64,000 nt of DNA from Planotetraspora phitsanulokensis (GTDB lineage Bacteria; Actinomycetota; Actinomycetes; Streptosporangiales; Streptosporangiaceae), in assembly GCF_016863295.1 (NCBI RefSeq), contig NZ_BOOP01000018.1, forward strand, positions 124,001-188,000. The letters are read 5' to 3'. The notes under the pieces are model-generated. The model was given only the letters and a program-made list of their open reading frames with translations, did not search any database and was not told where the DNA came from. Positions 34,985 to 43,130 of the stretch are shown here, piece after piece (position 1 is the first letter of the stretch; every line of letters starts with the position of its first letter). The position numbers and the translations under genes were made by a program.

Positions 34985-36670
34985 CTAGACCTCGACGATC
35001 ACCGGGATGATCATCGGCCGGCGACGGTAGGTGTCGCTGACCCAGCGGCCCACCGTGCGGCGGACCGTGCGGCGGATCTGCATGATGTCCGCCACCCCGG
35101 CGGCGGCGACCTCCTGGAGGGCGATCTCGATCTGCGGGATGACCGCGTCGAACGCCTCCGGGTCGATGCCGGACCCGCGCGCGGTGATCTCCGGTCCGCC
35201 TGCCAGCTTCCCCGTGGTGGAGTCGACGACGATGACGATGGAGATGAACCCCTCGTCGCCGAGGATGCGACGGTCCTTCAGCGCCACGTCGGTGATGTCG
35301 CCGACCGACGTGCCGTCGACGAACACGTAGCCGCAGGGCACCGCCCCGACGATGGAGGCCTTGCCGTCGACCAGGTCGACGACCACTCCGTCCTCGGCGA
35401 TCACGATGTTCTCCTGCGGGACCCCCGTGAGGCTCGCCAGTTGCGCGTGCGCCCGCAGGTGACGCCACTCCCCGTGAACCGGCATGAAGTTCGACGGCTG
35501 CGTGAGGTTCAGCACGTAGAGCAGCTCACCCGCCGCCGCGTGACCCGAGACGTGGACGCGCGCGTTGCCCTTGTGGATGACCTTCGCGCCCCAGCGCGTG
35601 AGCCCGTTGATGACCTTGTTGACCGCGGTCTCGTTGCCGGGGACCAGCGAGGACGCCAGCAGCACGGTGTCACCCGCCGCGATCCGGATCGGGTGGTCCC
35701 GGTTGGCCATCCGCGACAGCGCCGCCATCGGCTCGCCCTGGGAGCCGGTGCAGATCAGCACCACGTCCTCCGGCGGCCACTCCTCGATCTCCCTGGAGTC
35801 GACCAGCAGGCCGGCCGGGATCTTCAGATAGCCGAGGTCGCGGGCCACCCCCATGTTGCGGACCATGGACCTGCCGATGAGGGCCACCTTGCGCCCGTGG
35901 GCCTCCGCCGCGTCCATGACCTGCTGAACCCGGTGGATGTGGGAGGCGAAGCTCGCCACGATGATGCGCTTGTCGGCCGTGCGGAACACGTCGTCGATGA
36001 CCGGCGCGATCTCCCGCTCGCTCGTGACGAACCCGGGCACCTCCGCGTTGGTCGAGTCCGACATCAGCAGGTCGACGCCCTCGGCCCCGAGCCGGGCGAA
36101 GCCGCCGAGGTCCGTCAGCCGCCCGTCCATGGGCAACTGGTCCATCTTGAAGTCGCCGGTGTGCAGCACGATTCCCGCGGGCGTGCGGACGGCAACCGCC
36201 AGCGCGTCCGGGATCGAGTGGTTCACCGCGAAGAACTCGCACTCGAACGGCCCGAACCGGCGCCGCTCCCCCTCGATGACCTCGGCCTTGACCGGCTGAA
36301 TCCGGTGCTCGGCCAGCTTGCTCTCGATCAGGCCCAGGGTCAGCCGCGACCCGACCAGCGGGATGTCGACCCGCTCGCGCAGCAGGTACGGCACGGCGCC
36401 GATGTGGTCCTCGTGCGCGTGGGTCAGCACGACCGCCTCGACGTCGTCCAGGCGATCCCGGATGTAGTCGAAGTCGGGCAGGATCAGGTCGATGCCCGGC
36501 TGGTCGGGCTCGGGGAACAGCACCCCGCAGTCGACGATGAGAAGACGGCCTTCGAACTCGAAGACCGCCATGTTGCGGCCGATCTCCCCCAGACCACCGA
36601 GCGCGACGATGCGCAGGCCGTTCTCGGGCACAGGCGGGGGCGGCGCGAGTTCAGGATGCGGGTGGCTCAT
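34985..36670 (-). CDS. rnj: Ribonuclease J
   Basis: 561 residues. Metallo-beta-lactamase/beta-CASP nuclease: zinc motif THAHEDHIGA with H84, H86, D88 and H89, LHTGDFKMD near 170, MSDSTNAEVPG near 199, and the C-terminal RNase J domain. It processes 16S rRNA and mRNA by 5'-3' exo- and endonucleolytic action in the cytoplasm. GGGAGG lies upstream of the ATG at 36670. It follows dapA on the same strand in the common actinobacterial order dapA-rnj, with a hairpin between. Confidence 0.95.
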   Translation of the reverse strand: MSHPHPELAPPPPVPENGLRIVALGGLGEIGRNMAVFEFEGRLLIVDCGVLFPEPDQPGIDLILPDFDYIRDRLDDVEAVVLTHAHEDHIGAVPYLLRERVDIPLVGSRLTLGLIESKLAEHRIQPVKAEVIEGERRRFGPFECEFFAVNHSIPDALAVAVRTPAGIVLHTGDFKMDQLPMDGRLTDLGGFARLGAEGVDLLMSDSTNAEVPGFVTSEREIAPVIDDVFRTADKRIIVASFASHIHRVQQVMDAAEAHGRKVALIGRSMVRNMGVARDLGYLKIPAGLLVDSREIEEWPPEDVVLICTGSQGEPMAALSRMANRDHPIRIAAGDTVLLASSLVPGNETAVNKVINGLTRWGAKVIHKGNARVHVSGHAAAGELLYVLNLTQPSNFMPVHGEWRHLRAHAQLASLTGVPQENIVIAEDGVVVDLVDGKASIVGAVPCGYVFVDGTSVGDITDVALKDRRILGDEGFISIVIVVDSTTGKLAGGPEITARGSGIDPEAFDAVIPQIEIALQEVAAAGVADIMQIRRTVRRTVGRWVSDTYRRRPMIIPVIVEV

Positions 36671-36866
36671 GAGAGCTCCCTCCCGCGCTCGTGCCGGTGG
36701 CTATCTCTGGTATTTCGCTCGCTCATTCGGCTCCATATGACTCACGGATTGTGGACAACGTGCTGAACGCCGCGACCCGGTTCCTTGGGGGGAGGGGACA
36801 CGGCGCAGGGGCCGGAGCCGGGCTCCGACCGAAGACGATGGGGCGCGGCACCACGAGGGCCGCGCG

Positions 36867-36891
36867 GTGCGGGACGCGACGCGTCCCGCAC
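36867..36891 (-). terminator. Hairpin after dapA
   Basis: GTGCGGGACGC (36867-36877) pairs perfectly with GCGTCCCGCAC (36881-36891) around a GAC loop, beginning 3 bp after the dapA stop codon. Confidence 0.8.
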
Positions 36892-36894
36892 GGC

Positions 36895-37812
36895 TCAGCT
36901 GTCGGCAAGTTTGAGACCCCCGGCGATGAGGTCCTCGCGCAGCAGGGCGACCTGCTCCTGGGTGGCGTCGATCAGCGGCAGCCTGACGAAGCCGGCGTCC
37001 TGGCCGACCAGCTTCAACGCGGCCTTAACCATGATCGCGCCCTGGGTCCGCTGCATGATGCCGGTGACCACCGGCAGCAACTGACGGTGGACGGCGAGAG
37101 CGCCCGCCACGTCACCGGAGCCGTACAGGTCGATCAGCGAGGCCAGCTCGGCGCCCGCGACGTGGCCGACGACGCTGACGGCACCGGCCGCGCCCACCGA
37201 CAGCCAGGGCAGGTTGAGCAGGTCGTCGCCGGAGTAGAACACCAGGTCCGTCGTGGCCATGACCTGGGACCCCGCGAACAGGTCGCCCTTGGCGTCCTTG
37301 ACGGCGACGATGCGGGGATGCCGCGCGAGCCGTACCAGGGTCTCGGTCTGGATCGGGACGCCGGAGCGGCCGGGGATGTCGTACAACATCACGGGAAGCC
37401 CGGTCGCGTCGGCCACCGCCGTGAAGTGGCGGAACAGACCTTCCTGCGGGGGTTTGTTGTAGTAGGGGGTCACCGCCAACAATCCGTGCGCCCCAGCGCG
37501 CTCCGCGGCGCGGGCGAGCTCCACGCTGTGGTGGGTGTCGTTCGTCCCCGCGCCGGCGACCACGCTGGCGCGGTCACCCACGGCTTCGACGACCGCTCGC
37601 AGAATGCGGTCCTTCTCCTCGTCCGTGGTGGTGGGGGATTCCCCCGTGGTGCCACTGACGATGAGACCGTCATTCCGTTGCTCGTCCACCAGGTAGGTGG
37701 CGAGCCGCTGGACACCCTCGTAGTCGACCGCGCCGTCGGAGGTGAACGGCGTGACCATCGCAGTGAGCATGCGGCCGAAGGGGGCGTCGGAGGTTCCAGT
37801 TGGCGATGCCAT
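36895..37812 (-). CDS. dapA: 4-Hydroxy-tetrahydrodipicolinate synthase
   Basis: 305 residues from ATG 37812 (a longer frame to 37968 is non-conserved). Barrel with GTTGESPTTTDEE (54-66), catalytic Y144 (LYDIPGRSG) and Schiff-base K172 (AVKDAKGD). GTTGE and YDIPGR identify true DapA, unlike the KdgD copies at 17060 and 26274. It condenses pyruvate with aspartate semialdehyde in lysine/diaminopimelate synthesis. The partner dapB is at 51320; in many actinobacteria the two are close, here about 13 kb of other genes lies between. Confidence 0.94.
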   Translation of the reverse strand: MASPTGTSDAPFGRMLTAMVTPFTSDGAVDYEGVQRLATYLVDEQRNDGLIVSGTTGESPTTTDEEKDRILRAVVEAVGDRASVVAGAGTNDTHHSVELARAAERAGAHGLLAVTPYYNKPPQEGLFRHFTAVADATGLPVMLYDIPGRSGVPIQTETLVRLARHPRIVAVKDAKGDLFAGSQVMATTDLVFYSGDDLLNLPWLSVGAAGAVSVVGHVAGAELASLIDLYGSGDVAGALAVHRQLLPVVTGIMQRTQGAIMVKAALKLVGQDAGFVRLPLIDATQEQVALLREDLIAGGLKLADS

Positions 37813-38066
37813 AGACGGAACGCTACCTGGATCCCGACATGCCCGTGGACCCCGCCACCCCGTTATGTCGAAGTCGTCGCCGCCGCCGCGACACGCGGGA
37901 CGATGCAGGGCGATCCACATCACACGCGGGCAACGAAAGAGACCGCCGATATGTGCTCGGGGGTACACACATCAGCGGCCTCTACCGGAGAATCGCCGCG
38001 TCTTACGCGGGCGTTACACGCTCCTGGCGAGAATTTTTCGCAAGCTCTCGGCGGGGCGGCGGAGCC

Positions 38067-38495
38067 TCAGCGCGCCTGCCCAAGAATCAGCCTCATCCAT
38101 AGATCTTCCATGCGGACGGTGATGAGCCGGTCGGTTTCGTGGGCGACCCGACTGTCGAGCTCGCGAATGGTCCGCCGGATGAACAGCAGCCCGCCCGCGT
38201 AGCACAACTCGTAGATCGTCGCCATGCAGTCGCAGGTGTGCTTGCGGACCCGCACGCGGTCGCTCCGCCGCGTGTCCTTCAACCACCTGATCTTCTCATG
38301 TTCCGGCTGAAGGGGGGCGACGTGGATGCCGTGGTACGGCGGCGCGTCCGTGATCGCCCGGCGGTCACGGGACTTGGCCGAGCCGCGGCCTCTCGACGAT
38401 GTGCCCCGCGAGACGGAGCGGGCCGCGCCAGACTTCCCAGCCGCGCCAGACTTCCCGGCGGCGCCCGATCGCCCAGTGGAATCCGATCTGCACAT
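38067..38495 (-). CDS. Small conserved-looking hypothetical protein with Cys cluster
   Basis: 142 residues if started at ATG 38495, but the start is uncertain: there is no good ribosome binding site, and the frame is open to 38783. The first 50 residues are low-complexity with an 18-bp tandem duplication (SGAAGKSGAAGKSGAA). The last 85 look like a folded protein: YHGIHVAPLQPEHEKIRWLK, RKHTCDCMATIYELCYAGGL, LFIRRTIRELDSRVAHETDR. The HTCDC...C pattern could bind metal. It is divergent from the GntR gene at 38776. I know no function. Confidence 0.55.
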   Translation of the reverse strand: MCRSDSTGRSGAAGKSGAAGKSGAARSVSRGTSSRGRGSAKSRDRRAITDAPPYHGIHVAPLQPEHEKIRWLKDTRRSDRVRVRKHTCDCMATIYELCYAGGLLFIRRTIRELDSRVAHETDRLITVRMEDLWMRLILGQAR

Positions 38496-38775
38496 GGCGC
38501 CCGGCACGGGTCTCCACAGATCGCCTCCGGCGAGATTCCGCCCTTCGACGAGGCTGCCGCGGCCCGGATCGCCCGGCGAGCGCATGCCGTCGTTGATCAC
38601 TGCGAGATTGCACGAAGAATCCTGAAATTGGGGACCTGACCGTGGAGCACCACATTGGACCATTAGGAGACCTTTCGGCGGGCAAAGTTGGAGCCACAGG
38701 CGAGCTTCATTACTCAGGGTTGTCTCGCGAATACGCCAAGATTGGGGTTCCGCCCAGCCCCCGAGGGATGGATTG

Positions 38776-39513
38776 ATGGCCAACTCTGATCCGGTTTACC
38801 TGCGCGTAGTCGAGGACCTCCGCCGTCAGATCGTCGATGGCACGCTTCCGCCAGGAGCTCCGATCCCTTCGCGGCATCAGATCACCAGGAAGTACAGCGT
38901 CGGCGAGACCGCGGCACGCCACGCACTGCGCGTGCTGGCCCAGGAGGGTCTGATCGTCGGACGGGTGGGCTCGGGCCACCGGGTCCGCGAGAAGCCCACG
39001 CTCCTGCCCTCCTACCGGAGCCGCGTTCCCGAACCCCACACCCCGTTCGCCATGGACATGCAGGCCAGCGGCCGGCAGCCGAGCTGGAACTGGCGGAGCG
39101 AGCTCGCCGAGGCGCCACCGGAGATCGCGCAACGCCTGCAGCTCAGCCAGTGGAGCCCGGTGATCAGGGTCCGCTTCGTCTTCCGCGGCGACGGGAAGCC
39201 GATGCAACTCGCGACGTCCTACGAGCTGATCGAGTTCGGCCAGAGCCAGGCCCCGGAAGAGGGCACGTCCGAGCGCAGGAGCACGGTGTCCCGCATGGCG
39301 GCGAACGGCACCAAGATCACGGAGATCAGTGAGAGCGTTCACGTGCGCGTGCCGCAACCGACCGAGAGCGACCTGCTCGAGCTCCCCACCGGAGTGCAGG
39401 TTCTGCACGTCGAGCGAACCCACTGGGCCGCGGACCGCCCGGTGGAGACCAGTGACATCGTGATCCCGGGGGACAAGTTCCGCCTGGTCTACGGGATTCC
39501 CGTCTCCCTCTGA
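38776..39513 (+). CDS. GntR-family regulator (HutC/UTRA type)
   Basis: 245 residues. N-terminal winged helix (about 4-75; YLRVVEDLRRQIVDGTLPPG, VGETAARHALRVLAQEGLI) joined to a UTRA ligand domain (about 95-245; LQLSQWSPVIRVRFVF, VQVLHVERTHWAADRPVETS). GAGGGATGGA sits seven bases before ATG 38776. HutC-type repressors sense small metabolites; the ligand is unknown. Its divergent neighbour is the small Cys protein, the likeliest target besides itself. Confidence 0.88.
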   Translation: MANSDPVYLRVVEDLRRQIVDGTLPPGAPIPSRHQITRKYSVGETAARHALRVLAQEGLIVGRVGSGHRVREKPTLLPSYRSRVPEPHTPFAMDMQASGRQPSWNWRSELAEAPPEIAQRLQLSQWSPVIRVRFVFRGDGKPMQLATSYELIEFGQSQAPEEGTSERRSTVSRMAANGTKITEISESVHVRVPQPTESDLLELPTGVQVLHVERTHWAADRPVETSDIVIPGDKFRLVYGIPVSL

Positions 39514-39565
39514 CTGTCGGTGACCGCTGGTACAACCGTTCCGGATCCCCCCTCCGGAGGTGCCG

Positions 39566-40249
39566 ATGCGCGTCAAGGACCTGCCCCCGGCCGACCAGCC
39601 TCGTGAACGGCTCCTGAGCTCGGGCGCGACGGCCCTGGCCGATCGGGAGCTGCTCGCCCTGCTGCTCGGCTCGGGCAGCAGGGGCGTCAGCGCCGTCGAG
39701 CTCGCCTCCCAGCTCATCGCCCACTGCGGCGATCTCGGCGAACTCTCCCGCTCAGAGGCGCACCGCCTGCTCGCGGTGCCCGGCGTGGGGCCCGCCAAGG
39801 CCGCGCGCGTCGCGGCCGCCTTCCATCTCATGCGGCGGGCCCAGGCCGAGCCCGAGCGGGTCCGCGTCCGCTGCACGGCCGACGTCGCGATGGTGGCCGC
39901 TCCGCTCCTCCACGGCTGTCCCCGCGAGAAGCTCGTGATCGTGATCTGCGATCCACGCGGGGCGGTGATCAGGCGGACCGTGATCAGCGAGGGCGGCACC
40001 GACCACACCTCCGCGCCGGTCCGCGACATCGTGACCACCGTCCTCGTCTCCGGCGGGGCGGCCTTCGCCCTCGCGCACAACCACCCCAGCGGATCCCTCG
40101 AACCGAGCGCCGCCGACCTCGACGTCACCACCCGGCTGAGCGAGGCCGCCGAGACCGTCGAGCTGCGGTTCCTCGACCATGTGATCGTCACCGACACCGC
40201 CTGGCGCAGGATCACTCTTCCCTCTGACACGGATCGACGATACGTCTAG
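39566..40249 (+). CDS. radC: RadC/JAB-domain DNA repair-family protein
   Basis: 227 residues. Helix-hairpin-helix region (about 25-90; LAVPGVGPAKAARVAA) and a JAMM/MPN metal site: H171-x-H173 and D184 in AHNHPSGSLEPSAAD, with the upstream acid in TVISEGG. CCGGAGG ends five bases before ATG 39566, which decides against the GTG at 39560. RadC proteins are widespread, and their once-proposed repair role is doubtful. A predicted metal-dependent enzyme. The stop codon lies inside the first GTCTAGT site of the next gene's operator. Confidence 0.9.
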   Translation: MRVKDLPPADQPRERLLSSGATALADRELLALLLGSGSRGVSAVELASQLIAHCGDLGELSRSEAHRLLAVPGVGPAKAARVAAAFHLMRRAQAEPERVRVRCTADVAMVAAPLLHGCPREKLVIVICDPRGAVIRRTVISEGGTDHTSAPVRDIVTTVLVSGGAAFALAHNHPSGSLEPSAADLDVTTRLSEAAETVELRFLDHVIVTDTAWRRITLPSDTDRRYV

Positions 40250-40291
40250 TTGTATGCTCCCGTCTAGTAGAAAAGTTCGGTCTAAATAGAC
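40244..40291 (+). promoter_or_regulatory. Cluster of GTCTA sites upstream of the double-GntR gene
   Basis: GTCTAGT at 40244-40250 and again at 40262-40268 (18 bp apart, direct), then the palindrome GTCTA-AA-TAGAC at 40280-40291. The region is AT-rich against its surroundings. This looks like an autoregulatory operator for the regulator just downstream. Confidence 0.55.
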
Positions 40292-40336
40292 ATAGCCCTA
40301 CGATTGGCCTCGTTCCGGGTCGCCTATCTTTCGAGC

Positions 40337-40819
40337 GTGCTCGACCATGACGGTGACACTCATCTGTACGTGCAGATCGCCGAGATCATCCGGCAGCAGA
40401 TCCTGCGCGGCGACCTCGCGCCCGGACACGCCGTTCCGAGCGAGGCGACGATCCAGAGCGAGTTCGGCGTGGCCAGGACGACCGCACGGCGGGCGTTCCA
40501 CCTTCTGCGCGAGGAAGGCCTGATCTACACGGTGCAGGGGGAGGGCACGTTCGTCGGCCCTCCGAGCGAGACCGTAAGGGAGCCGCGCCGCACCCCTCTG
40601 TACCGGCAGATCGCGAACGACCTCGTCGACCGCATCCGCGGCGGGGACCTGCGCCCCCGCCGCCCCGTCCCGAGCGAGACCACACTGGTCCAGCAGTACG
40701 ACGTCGCCCGGGAGACCGTGCGCAAGGCGATCGCGGTCCTGCGCGAGGAGGGCTGGATCTACACGGTCCCCCAACGGGGCAGCTTCGTCTCTCCCGAGGA
40801 CAAGCAGCCCCGCACGTAG
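40337..40819 (+). CDS. Regulator made of two tandem GntR winged-helix domains, no effector domain
   Basis: 160 residues from GTG 40337. TTG 40304 would add 11 residues; neither has a ribosome binding site, so a leaderless transcript is possible. The first GntR domain is about 7-75 (LYVQIAEIIRQQILRGDLAP, RTTARRAFHLLREEGLI), the second about 88-155 (LYRQIANDLVDRIRGGDLRP, RETVRKAIAVLREEGWI). The two are clearly homologous to each other (GDL.P...VPSE.T........AR.T.R.A...LREEG.IYTV). No ligand-binding domain follows. Normal GntR proteins have one such domain and dimerise; a covalent tandem could act as a ready-made pseudo-dimer. Target unknown, perhaps the GTCTA sites just upstream. Confidence 0.87.
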   Translation: MLDHDGDTHLYVQIAEIIRQQILRGDLAPGHAVPSEATIQSEFGVARTTARRAFHLLREEGLIYTVQGEGTFVGPPSETVREPRRTPLYRQIANDLVDRIRGGDLRPRRPVPSETTLVQQYDVARETVRKAIAVLREEGWIYTVPQRGSFVSPEDKQPRT

Positions 40820-40881
40820 ACCGCCGGCCGGCCAGGCGCCCCGAGCGCGGGTGTCGCCTGGTCGCGACCCGGCGGCCCCGG

Positions 40882-41505
40882 TCAGGCGATCAGCTGGAGG
40901 GCGCGGCCGGCCAGTCCCTCCGGGGCCGTGGCCGGCGAACCGGCGTCGAACGGCGGCTCGGGGGCGTACTCGATCGCCAGCTGGACGGCCTGCGCCGTCG
41001 TCACGTCGCTCATGCGCGCCAGCAGGGTCAGCGCCATGTCGATGCCGGACGAGACGCCCGCCGCCGTGACGACCTTCCCGTCCACGACGACGCGCTCGCT
41101 GACGGGTTCGGCCCCGAACCCGGCGAGCTGCTCCAGCCACCCCCAATGGGTGGTCGCCCGCCGGCCCGTGAGCAGGCCCGCCCCGCCCAGCAGGAACGCG
41201 CCGCTGCAGACGGACGTCGTCCAGGCGGTGTGCTCGTGCGCCGCGGCGATCCAGGCGAGCAGATCCGCGTCCTGCAGCGCCTCCACCGTGCCGGGGCCGC
41301 CGGGAACGATGATCACCTCCGGCCTCGGGACGTCCTGGAAGGACGCCGTGGCGGTCAGGCTGAGGCTCCCCCGGTCGTCGACGACCGGCCCCGTCCGCGC
41401 GGCCACGAACGTGACCGTGCAGCCCGGCGCGAACGCCATCACCGTGTACGGCCCGACGGCGTCGAGGGCGGTGAAGCGGGGATAGAGGGGGATTGCGACG
41501 TGCAC
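40882..41505 (-). CDS. DJ-1/PfpI family protein
   Basis: 207 residues from GTG 41505, which has GAAGGAG eight bases upstream; the longer frame to 42153 is the wrong-frame shadow of the AraC gene. DJ-1/PfpI fold with nucleophile cysteine in SVCSGAFLLGGAGLL near residue 103 and the preceding VPGGPGTVEAL loop. Similar to cyclohexyl-isocyanide hydratases (IVPGGPG...TSVCSGA...TTHW). Substrate unknown. Its 5' end overlaps the 3' end of the GlxA-type gene by 67 bp, so translation is coupled. Confidence 0.85.
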   Translation of the reverse strand: MHVAIPLYPRFTALDAVGPYTVMAFAPGCTVTFVAARTGPVVDDRGSLSLTATASFQDVPRPEVIIVPGGPGTVEALQDADLLAWIAAAHEHTAWTTSVCSGAFLLGGAGLLTGRRATTHWGWLEQLAGFGAEPVSERVVVDGKVVTAAGVSSGIDMALTLLARMSDVTTAQAVQLAIEYAPEPPFDAGSPATAPEGLAGRALQLIA

Positions 41506-42473
41506 GATCGGTTCTCCTTCGATTGGAACCGGCGACGGTAGTCGCCGGGTGAGATGCGCCAGTGGCGGCGGAAGACGCGGTAGAGGGTCTCCGGAGCGCC
41601 GAGCCCGGACTCCCTCGCCACCCGGTCCAGCGGGTGGGCGGTGACCTCGAGAAGCCTCCGGGCGATGTCCGCCCTGCTGTGCTCGACGTACCTGCCGGGT
41701 GACATGCCGGTCTGCTCGGTGAAGACGCGGGAGAAGTGGCGCTCGCTCATCCCCGCGCGCCGCGCGAGGGCGGCCACGCTGAGATCCTCCGCCGGGTTGG
41801 CGTCGATGAAGGCCTGGAGCGCCCGAAGCGGTTCCAGGCGTGGGACGACGGCTCGCATGGCCGTGCTGAACTGGCTCTGCCCTCCGGGTCTGTGCAGGTA
41901 GACCACGAGCCCGCACGCGATGTCCCGCGCGAGCGCGTGGCCGTGGTCCTCCGCCACGAGGGCGAGGGCGAGGTCCACGCCGGCGGTGACGCCGGCGGAG
42001 GTCCACACGTCGCCGTCTTTGACGTAGATGGGATCGGCGTCCACCTCGACCTCGGGATACTCGGCGTCCAGTTCGGAGGCCGTCAGCCAGTGCGTGGTCG
42101 CGCGCCTGCCGTCGAGCAGCCCGGCCTCGGCCAGGAGGAAGGCGCCGCTGCATACCGAGGCGACCCTGCGGGACACCGTCGCCAGGCGGGCGATCCCCTC
42201 GACGAGGTCCCGATCCCGCCGCTGCTTCTCCGCGGACAGGCCGCCCACGACCAGGAGCGTGTCGATCGGCCCCTCGATCCGGCCGAGCGGGGTCTCCACG
42301 ACGGTGACGATCCCGTTCTGCGCCGCCACCTGGCCGGACCGCACCGCGGTCACCTCGATGCGGTAGCCGTGCTCGGCCGCGAGCAGCCTCGCGGTGTCGA
42401 ACACGTCGGCCGGCCCGGCCAGGTCGAGCAGTTGAAATCCGTCGAAGACCACGATCACGACGCGCCGTTCCAT
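41439..42473 (-). CDS. GlxA-type AraC-family regulator with DJ-1-like N-terminal domain
   Basis: 344 residues. N-terminal DJ-1/PfpI-like sensor domain (about 1-195; VIVVFDGFQLLDLAGPADVF, VASVCSGAFLLAEAGLL) and C-terminal AraC/XylS double HTH (about 215-320; LSVAALARRAGMSERHFSRV, PGRYVEHSRADIARRLLE). The final ~20 residues read through the start of the next gene. The DJ-1 domain resembles the enzyme-like protein encoded downstream, suggesting a sensor derived from the enzyme it controls. The ATG at 42473 begins directly at the domain. Confidence 0.9.
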   Translation of the reverse strand: MERRVVIVVFDGFQLLDLAGPADVFDTARLLAAEHGYRIEVTAVRSGQVAAQNGIVTVVETPLGRIEGPIDTLLVVGGLSAEKQRRDRDLVEGIARLATVSRRVASVCSGAFLLAEAGLLDGRRATTHWLTASELDAEYPEVEVDADPIYVKDGDVWTSAGVTAGVDLALALVAEDHGHALARDIACGLVVYLHRPGGQSQFSTAMRAVVPRLEPLRALQAFIDANPAEDLSVAALARRAGMSERHFSRVFTEQTGMSPGRYVEHSRADIARRLLEVTAHPLDRVARESGLGAPETLYRVFRRHWRISPGDYRRRFQSKENRSCTSQSPSIPASPPSTPSGRTR

Positions 42474-42551
42474 GCGTCCATCGTCGTCAGAAGGACGGCA
42501 TGGCGTCCACGACGCGTGTATTGCAGATCACGCCATCGAGGCGCCCGGGTC

Positions 42552-42569
42552 AGAACACGGGGATGATGT
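42552..42569 (-). other. Candidate attachment-site repeat (distal copy)
   Basis: AGAACACGGGGATGATGT matches 45135-45152 at 17 of 18 bases in the same orientation. Read on the minus strand both copies encode I-I-P-V-F followed by a stop, so this copy looks like a displaced 3' end of the R2-like gene. It lies 41 bp from the integrase remnant. It also forms part of a 9-bp-arm inverted repeat (TCAGAACAC/GTGTTCTGA, 42550-42576). Confidence 0.5.
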
Positions 42570-42609
42570 GTTCTGAGATCTCACATCGCCCCAGGTCAGC
42601 GCTCAACTA

Positions 42610-43130
42610 TCAGTGATCACCGGATGATCGTGCGTCACTGATGCGTCGCCGGCCCTCAAGACGGTTCTTCCACGCCCGCTTGATATCCGCGTTCGCCTCA
42701 GGATCATGATGCGAGTACTGCATCGTCGTAAGGATCGACTCGTGCCCCAGGATCTCCTTCACCTGGATGATCGGTACGCGATCCTGTACCAGCCGCGAGG
42801 CGGCGGTGTGCCGGTTGGTGTGCGGCGGCGCGTAGGGCACGTTCGCCGCTTCCCGTGCCCGCCGCCAGTGCCAGTAGAACGTCTTGTAGTTCAGCGGCCG
42901 CTCTGGGCCCGCCCGCGGCACGAACACCAGCGACTTCTGCGCGCGCCCCTCCAATAGCCGAGCCATCGCCCGCAGGACGTGCGTCGGCACCGGGACGATC
43001 CGGTCGGACTCGACGCTCTTCGGGTGCGGCCGAAGCCCTTGCGGAGTGAGGACCCACTGGATGCTCGCGTGACCAGTCGACGATGGCCGTCGACGGTCTT
43101 CACCCCGCGCCGACCCTCGATCATCAGGGC
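42610..43130 (-). pseudogene. Tyrosine recombinase (integrase) C-terminal remnant
   Basis: The last ~150 residues of a phage/ICE-type tyrosine integrase. They include the box-II motif H-x2-R in HTNRHTAASRLV, LGHESILTTMQYSH with catalytic His and Tyr, and ESDRIVPVPTHV before them. The first catalytic arginine and the whole N-terminal arm/core-binding half are missing. The fragment abuts the histidine kinase stop at 43124, and a neighbouring frame (IEGRRGVKTVDGHRRL near 43100) suggests a frameshift as well. Its position next to a candidate att repeat is typical for integrases of integrative elements. Confidence 0.78.
42630..42647. repeat. GTGCGTCA-N3-ATGCGTC repeat (left), candidate integrase arm site
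   Basis: GTGCGTCACTGATGCGTC shares 15 of 18 bases with 45026-45043 in the same orientation. Both lie just inside the candidate att repeats, where arm-type integrase or excisionase sites are expected. Confidence 0.4.

Noticed and set aside
42550-42576. 9-bp-arm inverted repeat as operator of the GlxA-type gene
   Set aside because: Half of it is the att-like repeat; the symmetry may be a by-product. Kept only as a note.
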